In this document: positions 54,701-64,000 of the stretch, piece after piece
Position numbering within the stretch: the stretch's first letter is position 1
How the letters are laid out: every line of letters starts with the position of its first letter
Source: Phoronis australis
Taxonomy: Eukaryota; Phoronida; Phoronidae
NCBI GenBank assembly: GCA_002633005.1
Contig: NMRA01000160.1
Span: forward strand, 689,102-753,101
Reading direction: 5' to 3'
Length of the DNA stretch: 64,000 nt
Notes under the pieces: model-generated
Databases searched by the model: none
The model's input: the letters and a program-made list of their open reading frames with translations, nothing else
What the model was told of the DNA's origin: nothing
Translations under genes and position numbers: made by a program

Positions 54701-57700
54701 CACTCGTTATGCCCTGGCCTCTCTCCTGCCCAAACACTCACACTGCCCATTCGAATATGACGACTTGCCCCGATTGGCCCGTTGATTGTTGGCCCCGCCC
54801 ACCGCCATTCTGCAGTACACGCCAAGTGTCATGGTTCCTGACAGTTTAGGCCCAGAACGGTATGATATATGGTATACGTATTACAACTTTACTGTTGTGC
54901 CCAGAGCCTGGCTGGCCCTCTGCCGACACTTTGAAATGGTTCACCTCCTTGGCTAGGGCTTATGTTTCATCATTATAGTAATTTGAATTTTTAAATGTCC
55001 GTATGATTGGCCTTTCTTGAGAAAACCTCAGTAAAGGTTTTCTGTTTAGGGTTTTGTTACGCTCATGGGTTTTCTTTTTGTGATTTGTTGAATTGAATTT
55101 CGTTAAACTTTTTACAAATGATTCAAAATATATCCGTAATCTTAATCTTATTTACTTTTCACTGATAGTTTTGACTGTGATTGCAGTTTTTGAGCATCTA
55201 CCTGAATATGACCAAGGTGTGTTTTATTCTGTACCAGTTGTTCCTGTCACGATGTGTCTGGTGTTGCCTTGAGCTCACTGTCTCTCTTGAATCTTTTCAG
55301 GATCTTGTCCATGACTGCTCCGGTGGGTACTATCTGTGCATGTATGAGGGACATCATACCGACTTTGGAAGATGTAAGTTGGGGATTCATGTTTAGGCTC
55401 AGTGGTGCAGTCCACGACCCTAGCTGCTGGCAAAACTGCTACGGTGATAAATTATGGCTTATAGAATGGACGAAGTGAGTTTGCTCCTGTACCTCAACAT
55501 TCCGGCCAATCTGTCCTAAGAATTCAGTGGTGACTACGCTAATGCTATTGTGAGCTTACTCATAATACACTAGCCTCTCTCTGATGTAGTCTTGGGTGGT
55601 CTTGCAAAACTGACTTCATTGTTTTCTGTGTGGGTAAAAATCTTTTGGCGGCCCGCCATACTCCTTTTTGGACCCACCACTCGTAAATCATTCCCAGATT
55701 GTCCACCACACGCCTAATTGTGACGGAAAACTTCACCGCCAGGCAAAAATCACTTGTAAAAATTATCACCTGTAAAAATTATCGCCAGTAATAATGAATT
55801 CGGCAAGTCACACGGCTACTCTCGCCATTTGTGGATCAAATGCGAAAAATAGTAACGTAACAATCATTTTATCTCCTTCATCACTTGGTCATTGACATTC
55901 TCCTATGCCTGGTTATCTGACAATGCACAGCAATTGAATACAGTCGGATACCAGGCAACGACCTTGACACTAGATTTCTAAAATGGCAAAGTGCCAAGGC
56001 TTATGAAGTGGATGGAGAAACTGCAAGCTTTATTCATTTTATTGTGTCTGCGTTTACAGCAATGTGAACTATATTGCACAAGACATTCAACAGTTTAATG
56101 AACCATAGCCCAGTGCCCATATGGTGATATTGAATGGAAACCAGTCTCAGATTCGTCTGCATGGACTGGATGATACATTGTCTGCTGTACCCAGGATGGC
56201 GGCTAATGCCAGTTTAACTGATTTATGTTGAGCAAGACGATATCAATGGAAGTTTCAATATACAGATTAGTTAATAACGCCTAAAAAGTTCAATTCTTTT
56301 GGTTCTGAGTACGTCACATCATGGATGAGGCTCGTTTTATAATACTGTCTATGATCAGTATACTTTTAGATTGCACCAGATTGCATCTAGTTTTTCAAAT
56401 TTTTCGTGGGAAAGGTCTCCCACCACCAACCCAACAGGAGGATCTCTTTTCCCGTGCTTGCATTCGGCGCCGCGTTTCGAATCGCTTCAACCATTCATCA
56501 CCTCACTCCTTTCAAAACCCAGGCAATAGGGGGCTCCCCCTTCCCATACTCGTGTGCAGCACCGGGCTTTGCATCCAGTTTTGGCCATTCACCACCGCGT
56601 TCCTTTCAAAGTCCAGGGGAAACACTGTGGTTTGAAGCTTGTGTTATGGTGAGCTCCCCTGGTCAAGGTAGTTTTGTATGGTTACTACCACAAGCTCAAA
56701 AGTCTACAAGGTGTAATAACAGATTCAGTTTGGGATGGTTTTAACTTGCCTAAAATTACACCCGATACATCTCCATTCAGACATGTTGCATTCATTACAA
56801 CTTATGTCTGATTTTGAATTGTATTTCTCGTATGACTGTTAAAGCAACATGGGACTAGACGGTGAAATACTCAAATATGCCTACGTGATAGTCACACAAA
56901 CTAAGCGTGTGGTGTGCACACAATCTCCACTTAGTGATCTGGTTAAATTGAAGACATTTGCACTAAACATCTGAGGAGTTTTACTGTGACGGTCAATTCC
57001 ACATATATTCAGTGGTCATAGCGGGGAGTTTGCTTTCAGAAGTCACGGCTCCGAAAGGCAGATCATTTTATTTATTTTCTTTTGGCTTACACTGTACCAT
57101 CCTTAGTATCGAGGGCGTTGTTTCCCGTGGTGTCGTTATCTTCACACGGCTTTCTGACGATTTCGTCTAGTGTCGCTCAGCAACAGCGCTTTCATTTTTG
57201 ATGAGTTGCAGCTGGTGAACATGTAATTGTAAGCTACACCTGTTCTATCTGTTGACAGTACCAGCAGTACAGTGGCCGAGATGACTTTGACTGTGAAGTG
57301 CGTATTCTGTTCCATCACAGTCTGGCTGGAGGCATCATTGGAAGGGCTGGCTTCAAGATCAAGGAACTCCGAGAGGTAAGTGCCGGGAGTGTTTAACTCT
57401 GACGGATTTACATATATCAGGGCTTGGAATTTTCCGCGGAAACGCGGATTTCCGCTTTTTTGAAATGTGCTTTCCGCTTTTTTTATAATATTTCCGTGTA
57501 AAAAAATCAGATTTGATATGAAATTTCCGCGGCAAAATTCCTTTCTTACCGCGGCGTTGCAGACGACGTTCACCTCGGAAAGCGGAAGTCTTTATGTTTC
57601 GGAGGAACGTAAATTGTCAACATTGCCGGGGCATCTGGGTAAAGCGTGGTCTGATTTTCAATGGCGGCTCGTGTTATTGTTAAGCGCGGCGACAAATACT

Positions 57701-60700
57701 ACCGCTCTGCAGCCAAAGTTGTGTGGGTTGGGAGTGGACGGGCGAGCGAAAAGGACGCAGACGCATGCTACTGATGGTGGTAACTTTTTTTTTTTTTTTT
57801 TAGTCCCGATTTTTGTCGCGGAAAGGTTCACATTGACCATTTCAAAGGCTAGTTATCGGGCATGATTTGGGCCGTAAAAGTTTCCGCGTTTTTTGTCATT
57901 GGTCATTCCAAGCCCTGATATATTCTAGCAACTCTTGGAGTCTAAAAACTACTCGTTACCAGTTATAAAATGTTGCGAAGTTCGTGCACGTGCTTCTCTC
58001 TGAAGTGCCAGAAAATGTTGGTATTAGAACACAAGGTCTGACCTGTTAGATGCAGCCTTGAGTGCTGATGTGTAATGTAGCTCGCACATGCTTAATCTCT
58101 CGTCTGTGATTGGTTAGTTTTTGAATGACTGATGAAAATGCACTTGTTTGACTTTGCATTGTGGGATATCATCTGCTTTGAAAATTGCGTCAAGATGTAG
58201 AGAGCAGAATTTCGGAAATGAATATTCTACGGAGTTAGAATACATTTCAATAAAGAGGGACATTATTTTCCATGTTTTATTACACTCACCTAAAGCACTG
58301 TGGGTGCTCAGAACTTCTGGAATTACACTGAGGTGTCGAGACTTGCTGAGCCTGGTCTGGTGGGGAGAAATCAACCATGCTGACCGCAAAACGTTGTCGG
58401 GATGAGCTGAGTATTTATGGCACTTTGAACATGATGTGAAAATTGTTTTTTTGTTTGTATCATGTCATCTCTGGATAAAAAATGAACTTTTTTAATGTAC
58501 TGGAAGTTTTTACTTGCAAAATGTAGATTTTCAGCATGAAGGTTTGTGTTCTTATTTTGTTGGCAGTCCTGAGTATTGTTGCGTAACTCCGGTGTTGTGT
58601 GATAGTAATAGCTTGAATTTAATTGTTGACAATCTTCTTTTAATTCTCAGCAAACAAAAACGAACATCAAAGTGTTTCAAAGCAAATGTCCGGGATCAAC
58701 AGATAGAGTCTGCGCCGTACAAGGGAAGCTGGACAACGTCATTGATGCAATCGGCCTGATCTTTGACACAATTAAAGATGTAAGTTGCATTTGTTTGCAC
58801 TAACTGTGAAATGACACTCAATCTGCAGCAATAGTGCATTTTGGCATGTACACTGCTCAATCCAGGAAGGTTTCCAGATCTACAACTTTGATCTTCAGAA
58901 TATTGAAATTTCAAGTCAAGTTTTGGTCGCCTAGCCTTGTGTACCTTTGGGACATTGATATTCTCTGTTGAAAATGTTGGAGAAGTGTCCGTTTTTTTAA
59001 ATTTTGATTTGATGTTATTTAATTTAAATGGTAAATTCCATGTCACATTTGGAAAAATTCCTCTTGTCACAGATTGTGTACAACTTTCAATTTTTCGACT
59101 AATGAGCAATTTACAACTTTATTGAAGTTGGGTGCTCCGGCATTACTATGATGTTGGCATCCTTCAAGGCTAAATTGCCAAAAAAACATTGTCTGTTGGA
59201 ATTTTTTTCGTATTCAAAGAAATATACGGTATTACCTTTAAAACACAGTCACAAGTCAGCAGCAACTGTTTACTGACCAAATATTGACTGCTAAAGATCT
59301 CTCTGCCTTAATAAGAGCATTGGGAAACATTGACATTGAGTTCGTAGAAGCTGACATGTATCAGAAGGACGTGGAATTGCTTTTCTGTGTTAGTTATACT
59401 TGTTATCATGCCTAGCGCATGCAATGGGGAGCCAGGTCAAGCCAAATTAGTGAGCCAGGTCTCAAGCAATTCTTAAAGAGACCATGAATCACTTGTAATC
59501 CGTTAGAAGTTGAGACCGGTGTTAAAAGGGCTTTCAGTAAAATCATACCAATTTGGGACAGACGTAATTACCAAAATTAATTTAGTTATTTTGTTTTTCG
59601 ATGTCTCCTGACATTTTTGTGAATATCCATAATTTTTCAAAACATATTTCTGATGGTAGCTATGGGTGCTACATATCTTAATGAGGAACTAAGAAAATAA
59701 AATTTTACTTGTCCGTCACATTGTGACGAAGAATTGCTTTGTTGACAGAAGGCTGGTGCACGACACCTTTATATGTCCGTTTCCGATACCTTTGTTTGTA
59801 TCGTTTCAGTCACCGGTTAAAGGGCAAGAAGCTAAGTACGTTCCTGGAGATGACTTTGAAGACGCGGAAAGTTACGGAGGTTTCACGTTCGAGGATATGG
59901 CCCGTGGTGGTCGAGGTGGCCGAGGTGGCGGACGAGGGCGTGGGGGCCGTGGTGGTCCAAGGTACGATAACTCACTGATGGGTGACTTTGAAAGCGGTAT
60001 GAAATAGGCCTTCTGTCCAAAAACCAACTTGTGATTTAGACCACTTAACAGTATGAAGTTAGTCTGCCATTGTTCTGGGTTTGGAAGATCAGGCAGCTCG
60101 TCGCTGCTCTAGACTAGGCTCAAAAAGTACCCTTGATCTGGTGCGTGTGCCCAGCGTGGCCTCACGCAAAAATGCAAAACGCATTGTCAGTTGTTCCCTA
60201 AGCAGAAGATTCACTTCTGAACAATTACAGAAAGTTGCCTTGGTCGAAAGTTGGAATTCTTTTGTAATCTTTTTAAGAGAAGGAAGGCTCGTGGTTGCTT
60301 TGAATGGGGAGGTATGTACGACTATGCTGAATACACCCACTTGTTAACACGCTTGCGTAATCCAGTTGTTCAAGCAACAGTGTTCATATTGCTACAGCAA
60401 TTTAAAAATTAATAATTTTGTAAGCTTGTCGGTTAGTGATGGCCAATGTCGTGTGTAAGGTGGTCACAAAGTGAAGGTGATGTGACTAGCTGTTTGTCAA
60501 CTGAAATACACAAATGTTGAAAATAAGACGTTTGACTAAAAAAAGCAAAGTTAGTTCTAAACGTTTTTTTTTTAAATTGAGTCAGCAGTGCAGTTTTCTT
60601 TTTTGTTGCTCAGTTTTTCAAAAAAGATGATCCACCTGAAATGAGCAAAAATGATGCAGGTTTTTGTACTCATGGTTTGGCCAATCGCGTTGTGTCACGC

Positions 60701-62728
60701 CTTGTCCATCCTTTCTTGCCTTGGTAAAGCTTGTANACTCATGGTTTGGCCAATCGCGTTGTGTCACGCCTTGTCCATCCTTTCTTGCCTTGGTAAAGTT
60801 TGTATAAAGAAATGAGACCTTTTGTGAAGTTAATGCGGCGGTTTTTTTTTTAGTCCATGATTGCAGGTCTGGGAATGAGTCGGGATGAAGACCAGAAGCA
60901 GCATTGCTTTTTTGGCCTAGTTGGACTGTTACCGAGATGATTTATAGATACAAAAATGATTACGGGTGAACTGCTTTGCGGTTTGCTAAGCAACAACTTG
61001 GACGCATACCTTGCAGCTATGGGGAAAGATCGGCTGCCTCAAGACACTGGGTCCCTTCTATTTGATGAGTGTTTTAACTGAGTGTTGCTGCTATCTCTCG
61101 GTAGGGAAACAAGTAGTTGTGGTATTGCAGGTGATGAGCAGTGTTGAGTGACATTATTCTAGCAAGTTTAGTATTCTTATAATTGTTGAATTAGGTTGAA
61201 GGTGTTGCATTTCAGAGGAGGCTTTGGAGGTGGTGGCGGTGGATTCCGTGATGGCGGTATGAGAGGGGGTCGATTTGGAGGTGGTGGTGCCGGTGGTCGA
61301 GGACGTATGAACGACAGCTTTGGTGGCGGTTTCGGCGGAGGTCGCCAAGACAGGTGAGCTGCTCCTCTTGTCTTGTCGGAAAACACTGTCACATGCTAGT
61401 GTATGTGTTAATAAATAATAACACCTGTGAAGCTAATGGTAAACATTTTTCTTGTAATTGTACAATACATTACAATATTACATCGGAGACCACCTGTACA
61501 AACGAATGTTAGCCATGGCTTGGTAGTTTCCATGAGGGACTAGCGTGCATCCACAAGTAGTCGAGAGACTCTCATTGGCTCGTGCGTATTACGCGAGAGC
61601 TTTAGCTTGTAAAGGAATGGCAACTTTTTCGACATGAAAAAGCAACGTGCCAAAACAGTGTCAGTCTCTCTGATGTGCTTCTTGATTTAATTTGTTGGGA
61701 TACTTGAAATTCAATTTATACCACTGCTTGTAGGCTTTTTGTTGTCAAAACTGTTGGGTAAAGGGCAAATGGTACAGTTTTAAAACTAAGAGTATAATTA
61801 TAAATGTAGGAATGTGCAATACTGGTAGAATTTTTTGCCTTGTGGTAGTGGGTGGTCGTCTAAATAGCATTGAGGATGGGCACTGACTGGTTTTTCTTTA
61901 TTTTCTAGATTTGGAGGTGGAAACCGTGGTTCGGGAGGCCGTGACTTTGGCGGCGGCGGCGGCATGAGAGGAGGCGGATTTGATGGAGGATTCCAGTCAA
62001 ACTTTGCCAGTGATTCTGGAATGGTGAGTTCAGAAACACTAGAAGCAATGTGTAGTTGTGGTTGCTGACATCATGTTGATTACTGCGACATGAAAACTTT
62101 TCCGTTCACCGTGGTCGCCATTCACCAGTTTCAACCAAATCATTTTGGCCCTCCTTTCAATATTCTTGTCCCGTCGACTGATAATTTCCACCTTTATGAA
62201 CATGAACTGACATCAATGTAGCTTTGAGCTTGAGCAAACTAAGTGTTGCTGTTGTTACCAGGATTTCCTGTTGATGAGCCCATGGGCGTGTATTCGGAAA
62301 ATGAAAATTTTCAGGCGTTTTATTTGCACCAAATAAACCCTCAGGCGTAGAAAAGGAGGCTTGGAAATGGAAAGTCATACTTTTGCTTAATTTGACATTT
62401 TTTTACTTGAAACTGTTTTGAAATTTTATGTTAAATTCATAGTAATTTTTCTGAATTTGTGACTGAACGTTGACTGGGAGAGGGCTTTTAAGAGGAAATT
62501 CTCTGAATAAATACCCCCATTATCTGGACGTTTGACACCAGAAGTTGTAGCATAAACGCCAGTGGCCGTTTCATCGGGTGGGCTTATCTACGGAAAACCC
62601 CGGTAACTTTTAAGCCACACATAACAGCAATTTGGTAACTGCACAGCTTTAATTGTGTGTGTTTCCAGGGAGACAGCCAGGGCATGATGTTCCAACAGTT
62701 GAAGGACCAAGTTACCATTCCCACAGAT
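48675..62728 (+). CDS. HNRNPK: hnRNP K-like gene, copy B (spliced coding span; 3' part outside window)
   Basis: Exons 48675-48702, 49852-49964, 53013-53069, 54816-54859, 55301-55373, 57259-57375, 58651-58779, 59810-59961, 61216-61353, 61909-62023 and 62669-62728 join in phase to 1026 nt (342 codons) with no stop. Order and domains match copy A: NLS-like basic cluster, KH1 (GKGG), KH2 (GRAG), RGG/Gly linker, start of KH3. KH3 and the tail lie beyond the window. Copy B keeps features closer to vertebrate hnRNP K: GPER in KH1, HHSLAGG in KH2, STDR, SPVKG and YGGFTF. It spans 12.9 kb from exon 2 to exon 11, against 26 kb in copy A. It is in the same orientation as copy A, about 8 kb after its polyA signal. 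Confidence 0.9.
49852..49964 (+). CDS. HNRNPK: hnRNP K copy B, exon 2: NLS-like segment and start of KH1
   Basis: The acceptor TTCTGCAG ends at 49851 and the donor GTAGGT starts at 49965. It reads [20 protein letters not shown] then [17 protein letters not shown], equivalent to copy A's exon. Confidence 0.88.
50328..50940. other. Segment specific to copy B in intron 2, possible small exon
   Basis: Copy A lacks this ~610-bp block. At its left edge an open stretch from ATG at 50319 reads [20 protein letters not shown] followed by a possible donor GTGCGT (about 50391). In copy A the same ATG is followed within four codons by TAA. The function is not recognised and it may be chance. Confidence 0.25.
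51851..51851. other. Single-N assembly join
   Basis: Copy A and B alignment breaks exactly at this N. Bases 51852-52213 have no counterpart in copy A, where 6445-6587 stands instead. Confidence 0.8.
53013..53069 (+). CDS. HNRNPK: hnRNP K copy B, exon 3: KH1 GXXG core
   Basis: [19 protein letters not shown], same protein as copy A, flanked by CTTCTTCAG and GTAGGT. Confidence 0.92.
54816..54859 (+). CDS. HNRNPK: hnRNP K copy B, exon 4: KH1 variable loop
   Basis: The 44-nt exon after TTCTGCAG reads [14 protein letters not shown] plus two bases of arginine, with donor GTATGA. It retains the GPER motif of hnRNP K that copy A has lost. Confidence 0.85.
55301..55373 (+). CDS. HNRNPK: hnRNP K copy B, exon 5: end of KH1
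   Basis: The acceptor TCTTTTCAG ends at 55300 and the donor GTAAGT starts at 55374. The protein is identical to copy A ([24 protein letters not shown]) with two silent changes. Confidence 0.9.
57259..57375 (+). CDS. HNRNPK: hnRNP K copy B, exon 6: first half of KH2
   Basis: Flanked by GTTGACAG and GTAAGT. It contains [18 protein letters not shown] and [14 protein letters not shown]. The KH2 loop is GRAG rather than copy A's GRGG; both satisfy GXXG. Confidence 0.92.
57418..57917. mobile_element. ~500-bp inverted-repeat MITE (CAGGGCTTGGAAT family), copy 2
   Basis: The ends CAGGGCTTGGAATTTTCC and GGTCATTCCAAGCCCTG are inverted repeats flanked by ATATAT on both sides. Copy A has the empty site (about 18165). 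The element therefore inserted in copy B after the duplication. Confidence 0.8.
58651..58779 (+). CDS. HNRNPK: hnRNP K copy B, exon 7: second half of KH2
   Basis: The acceptor ATTCTCAG ends at 58650 and the donor GTAAGT starts at 58780. It reads [19 protein letters not shown] and ends [17 protein letters not shown] replaces the ECC shared by copy A and vertebrate hnRNP K. Confidence 0.9.
59810..59961 (+). CDS. HNRNPK: hnRNP K copy B, exon 8: PVKG segment, YGGFTF and RGG box
   Basis: The acceptor CGTTTCAG ends at 59809. It reads [34 protein letters not shown] and [15 protein letters not shown]. The donor is GTACGA at 59962, the same weak site as in copy A. It is 18 nt longer than copy A. Confidence 0.85.
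60082..60800. other. Segment specific to copy B in the RGG intron
   Basis: No counterpart in copy A, which carries the AC repeat and LINE ORF1 here instead. An 88-codon open frame (60081-60347) has no recognisable domain. I assign no function. Confidence 0.35.
60668..60803. repeat. 68-bp direct repeat flanking a single N
   Basis: ACTCATGGTTTGGCCAATCG and the next ~48 bases occur at 60668-60735 and again from 60737, right after the lone N at 60736, with one difference near the end. It looks like an unmerged contig overlap. Confidence 0.8.
61216..61353 (+). CDS. HNRNPK: hnRNP K copy B, exon 9: Gly-rich linker
   Basis: Flanked by CATTTCAG and GTGAGC. Same length and nearly the same glycine-rich protein as copy A. 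Confidence 0.86.
61909..62023 (+). CDS. HNRNPK: hnRNP K copy B, exon 10: full Gly/Arg linker
   Basis: Flanked by TTTTCTAG and GTGAGT. It reads [38 protein letters not shown]. It is 54 nt longer than copy A. Confidence 0.85.
62254..62607. mobile_element. ~350-bp inverted-repeat element, copy B only
   Basis: The left end GTTACCAGGATTTCCTG and the right end, reversed GTTACCGGGGTTTTCCG, form an imperfect inverted repeat, continuing to ATGAGCCCA / ATAAGCCCA. Copy A lacks the block (near 27325). Confidence 0.5.
62669..62728 (+). CDS. HNRNPK: hnRNP K copy B, exon 11: lead-in to KH3
   Basis: Flanked by GTTTCCAG and GTAAGT. It reads [20 protein letters not shown]. The KH3 exon should follow beyond the window; none is seen to base 64000. 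Confidence 0.86.
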
Positions 62729-64000
62729 GTAAGTGTAATACACTGTTCAGTTGGTCATTTGAAACTGTCTGGCAACACATTTCGTGTTAGCGTTTACCAA
62801 GGACACTATTTACTCACTTTCTGCAGTAAGAGAAGTAAGCTTCTGATTTAGACAGCTGACCTTTATAAAATTGGCCTATACTTGTCCCTTGCTTATATTA
62901 GAAGAACTTATTGTTATTGCTTAATACCAAGCTCTCTAAGATGTCTCGACTCAGCTGGTCGTTTTATACCACAAAATCAGGATGGCTTGTGTACCAATTT
63001 AACTAGTACTCCAGCTTGGCATATGCTGAATTCAACTTTTTGGACTGTTAATTGTGTCTTTGGAAGCAGGATCTGCTATTGTTTGTAGCTACTCAGTGGT
63101 GGTTCGTAGGATCAGTTTGGTATCTGTAGCATGAGTGTCTCTCTTAGGAGACGCGATTTGGTAGTTCTGTGGGTTGATTTAGTGTTCTGGAGAAGAGATC
63201 AGTGGGTCACCCTGGCTTATCACTTCACGCAGTCCAAATTGTCTTTAGTATCTTGTAGTTCATGTTGTGATTTACAACTTCCCTTATTTAATCAAGCATG
63301 ATGATGTTTGTTCTCGATATATAATTGGGATGAAGTTGAGGTGTTCTGTGTATAGACACTACACAACGAATCCGCACTGTTAAAAGCCTACCTTGAACAA
63401 CGACACAGTTGAATTCGGTTGCTACAACATTTTTGGCATTACACTGAGCAGGGGGTGCTGAAAATTGCCAATTGTAATGAGCGGATAGGTTTATTGATTT
63501 ACAGTTGTCCACATCACTGCAAGAATCCTTATATGGTGTTCTATTGAATACAATTACTTTCTGCCTTTCATTCATTATACTGTCTTCTCCCGGTAATGCA
63601 GTATGGCGTGAAGAGACCACTAGACATATTGTTTGACGAGCCTACGTTTCAGAAATTAATTTTTTATCGGATGTTGCTGACGTATTGGTGGGACAAAGTA
63701 TCAAAAAATATGTTCAAGGAAGGCTATAAGATCATACTGATGGCGGACAGTTCTAACTGAGATGTGCGACCCATTGGGTTTTAAAATGTCTATTGGAGAG
63801 ATTTATCTGTGTCTAGTTCTATTGTAGTTCTCAACTACAGTAGGTTTCAAAGTAAGCTCTACAGCATTGTAATTTGACGTTTCTGCACACAAACTGCAAC
63901 AAAATATCCGTTCTTGTTCTACCCAAACACTGCAGTTCTGGCAAATTCTTGACAAATCTACAAGTGTGGCTCATTGCACCTTGTTGATTTAGCGATAACT
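62729..64000. other. Copy B intron to window end
   Basis: Aligns with copy A 27437-28320 up to about 63640. Beyond that copy A enters a repeat insertion and no comparison is possible. No exon, including KH3, is seen. Confidence 0.55.

Noticed and set aside
1407-62728. The two copies as alleles wrongly joined in tandem
   Set aside because: Not excluded, but domain-level amino-acid divergence and three in-frame coding length differences are more than expected of alleles; kept as the main alternative.

Overview
This is animal nuclear DNA: spliced genes with canonical GT..AG introns, dense interspersed repeats, LINE fragments and no operons. The protein families and the mix of DNA transposons, Helitron-like repeats and LINEs suggest an invertebrate, perhaps a lancelet or another invertebrate deuterostome. 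The species cannot be fixed from the sequence alone. There is one real gap (33746-34503, N) and three single-N joins (20217, 51851, 60736); two of these are flanked by perfect or near-perfect repeats.

The window holds two head-to-tail copies of one gene, an hnRNP K-like RNA-binding protein with three KH domains and an RGG/Gly-rich linker. Copy A (about 1-40.5 kb) is assembled here from 12 coding exons. It lacks only the first coding exon, which must lie upstream of the window. Copy B (48.65 kb to the window end) has its start codon at 48675 and the next ten exons. Its KH3 and terminal exons lie beyond the window. All inferred junctions keep frame and phase and no in-frame stop was found in either copy, so both look functional. 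The copies align through exons and introns but differ in three ways: (1) KH2 amino-acid changes greatly outnumber silent ones; (2) copy A has three in-frame contractions, of 18, 54 and 9 nt, in or just after the RGG region; (3) copy A's terminal exon is duplicated by a 57-bp tandem duplication.

The introns of copy A are swollen by insertions absent from copy B. Comparing the two copies exposes the empty sites and so the element ends. Found this way are a TTAA-flanked 2.3-kb insertion (2433-4716), a TA-flanked terminal-inverted-repeat element (4819-6170), a THAP-domain transposon remnant (about 10.1-11.05 kb), and several members of a large repeat family. Members of that family open with a 30-bp palindrome, consist of diverged ~150-bp monomers each carrying a CTAGTGGC box (locally a 452-bp higher-order repeat), and end with a small hairpin followed by CTCTTGT. 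A second, unrelated family (29664-31490 and 38834-39996) has the same layout, which I infer to be Helentron/Helitron-like.

The intergenic region (40.5-48.6 kb) holds several inverted-repeat DNA elements, a 5'-truncated LINE reverse transcriptase (about 43975-45419) and microsatellites. I see no other convincing host gene, no tRNA or rRNA, and no CRISPR array.
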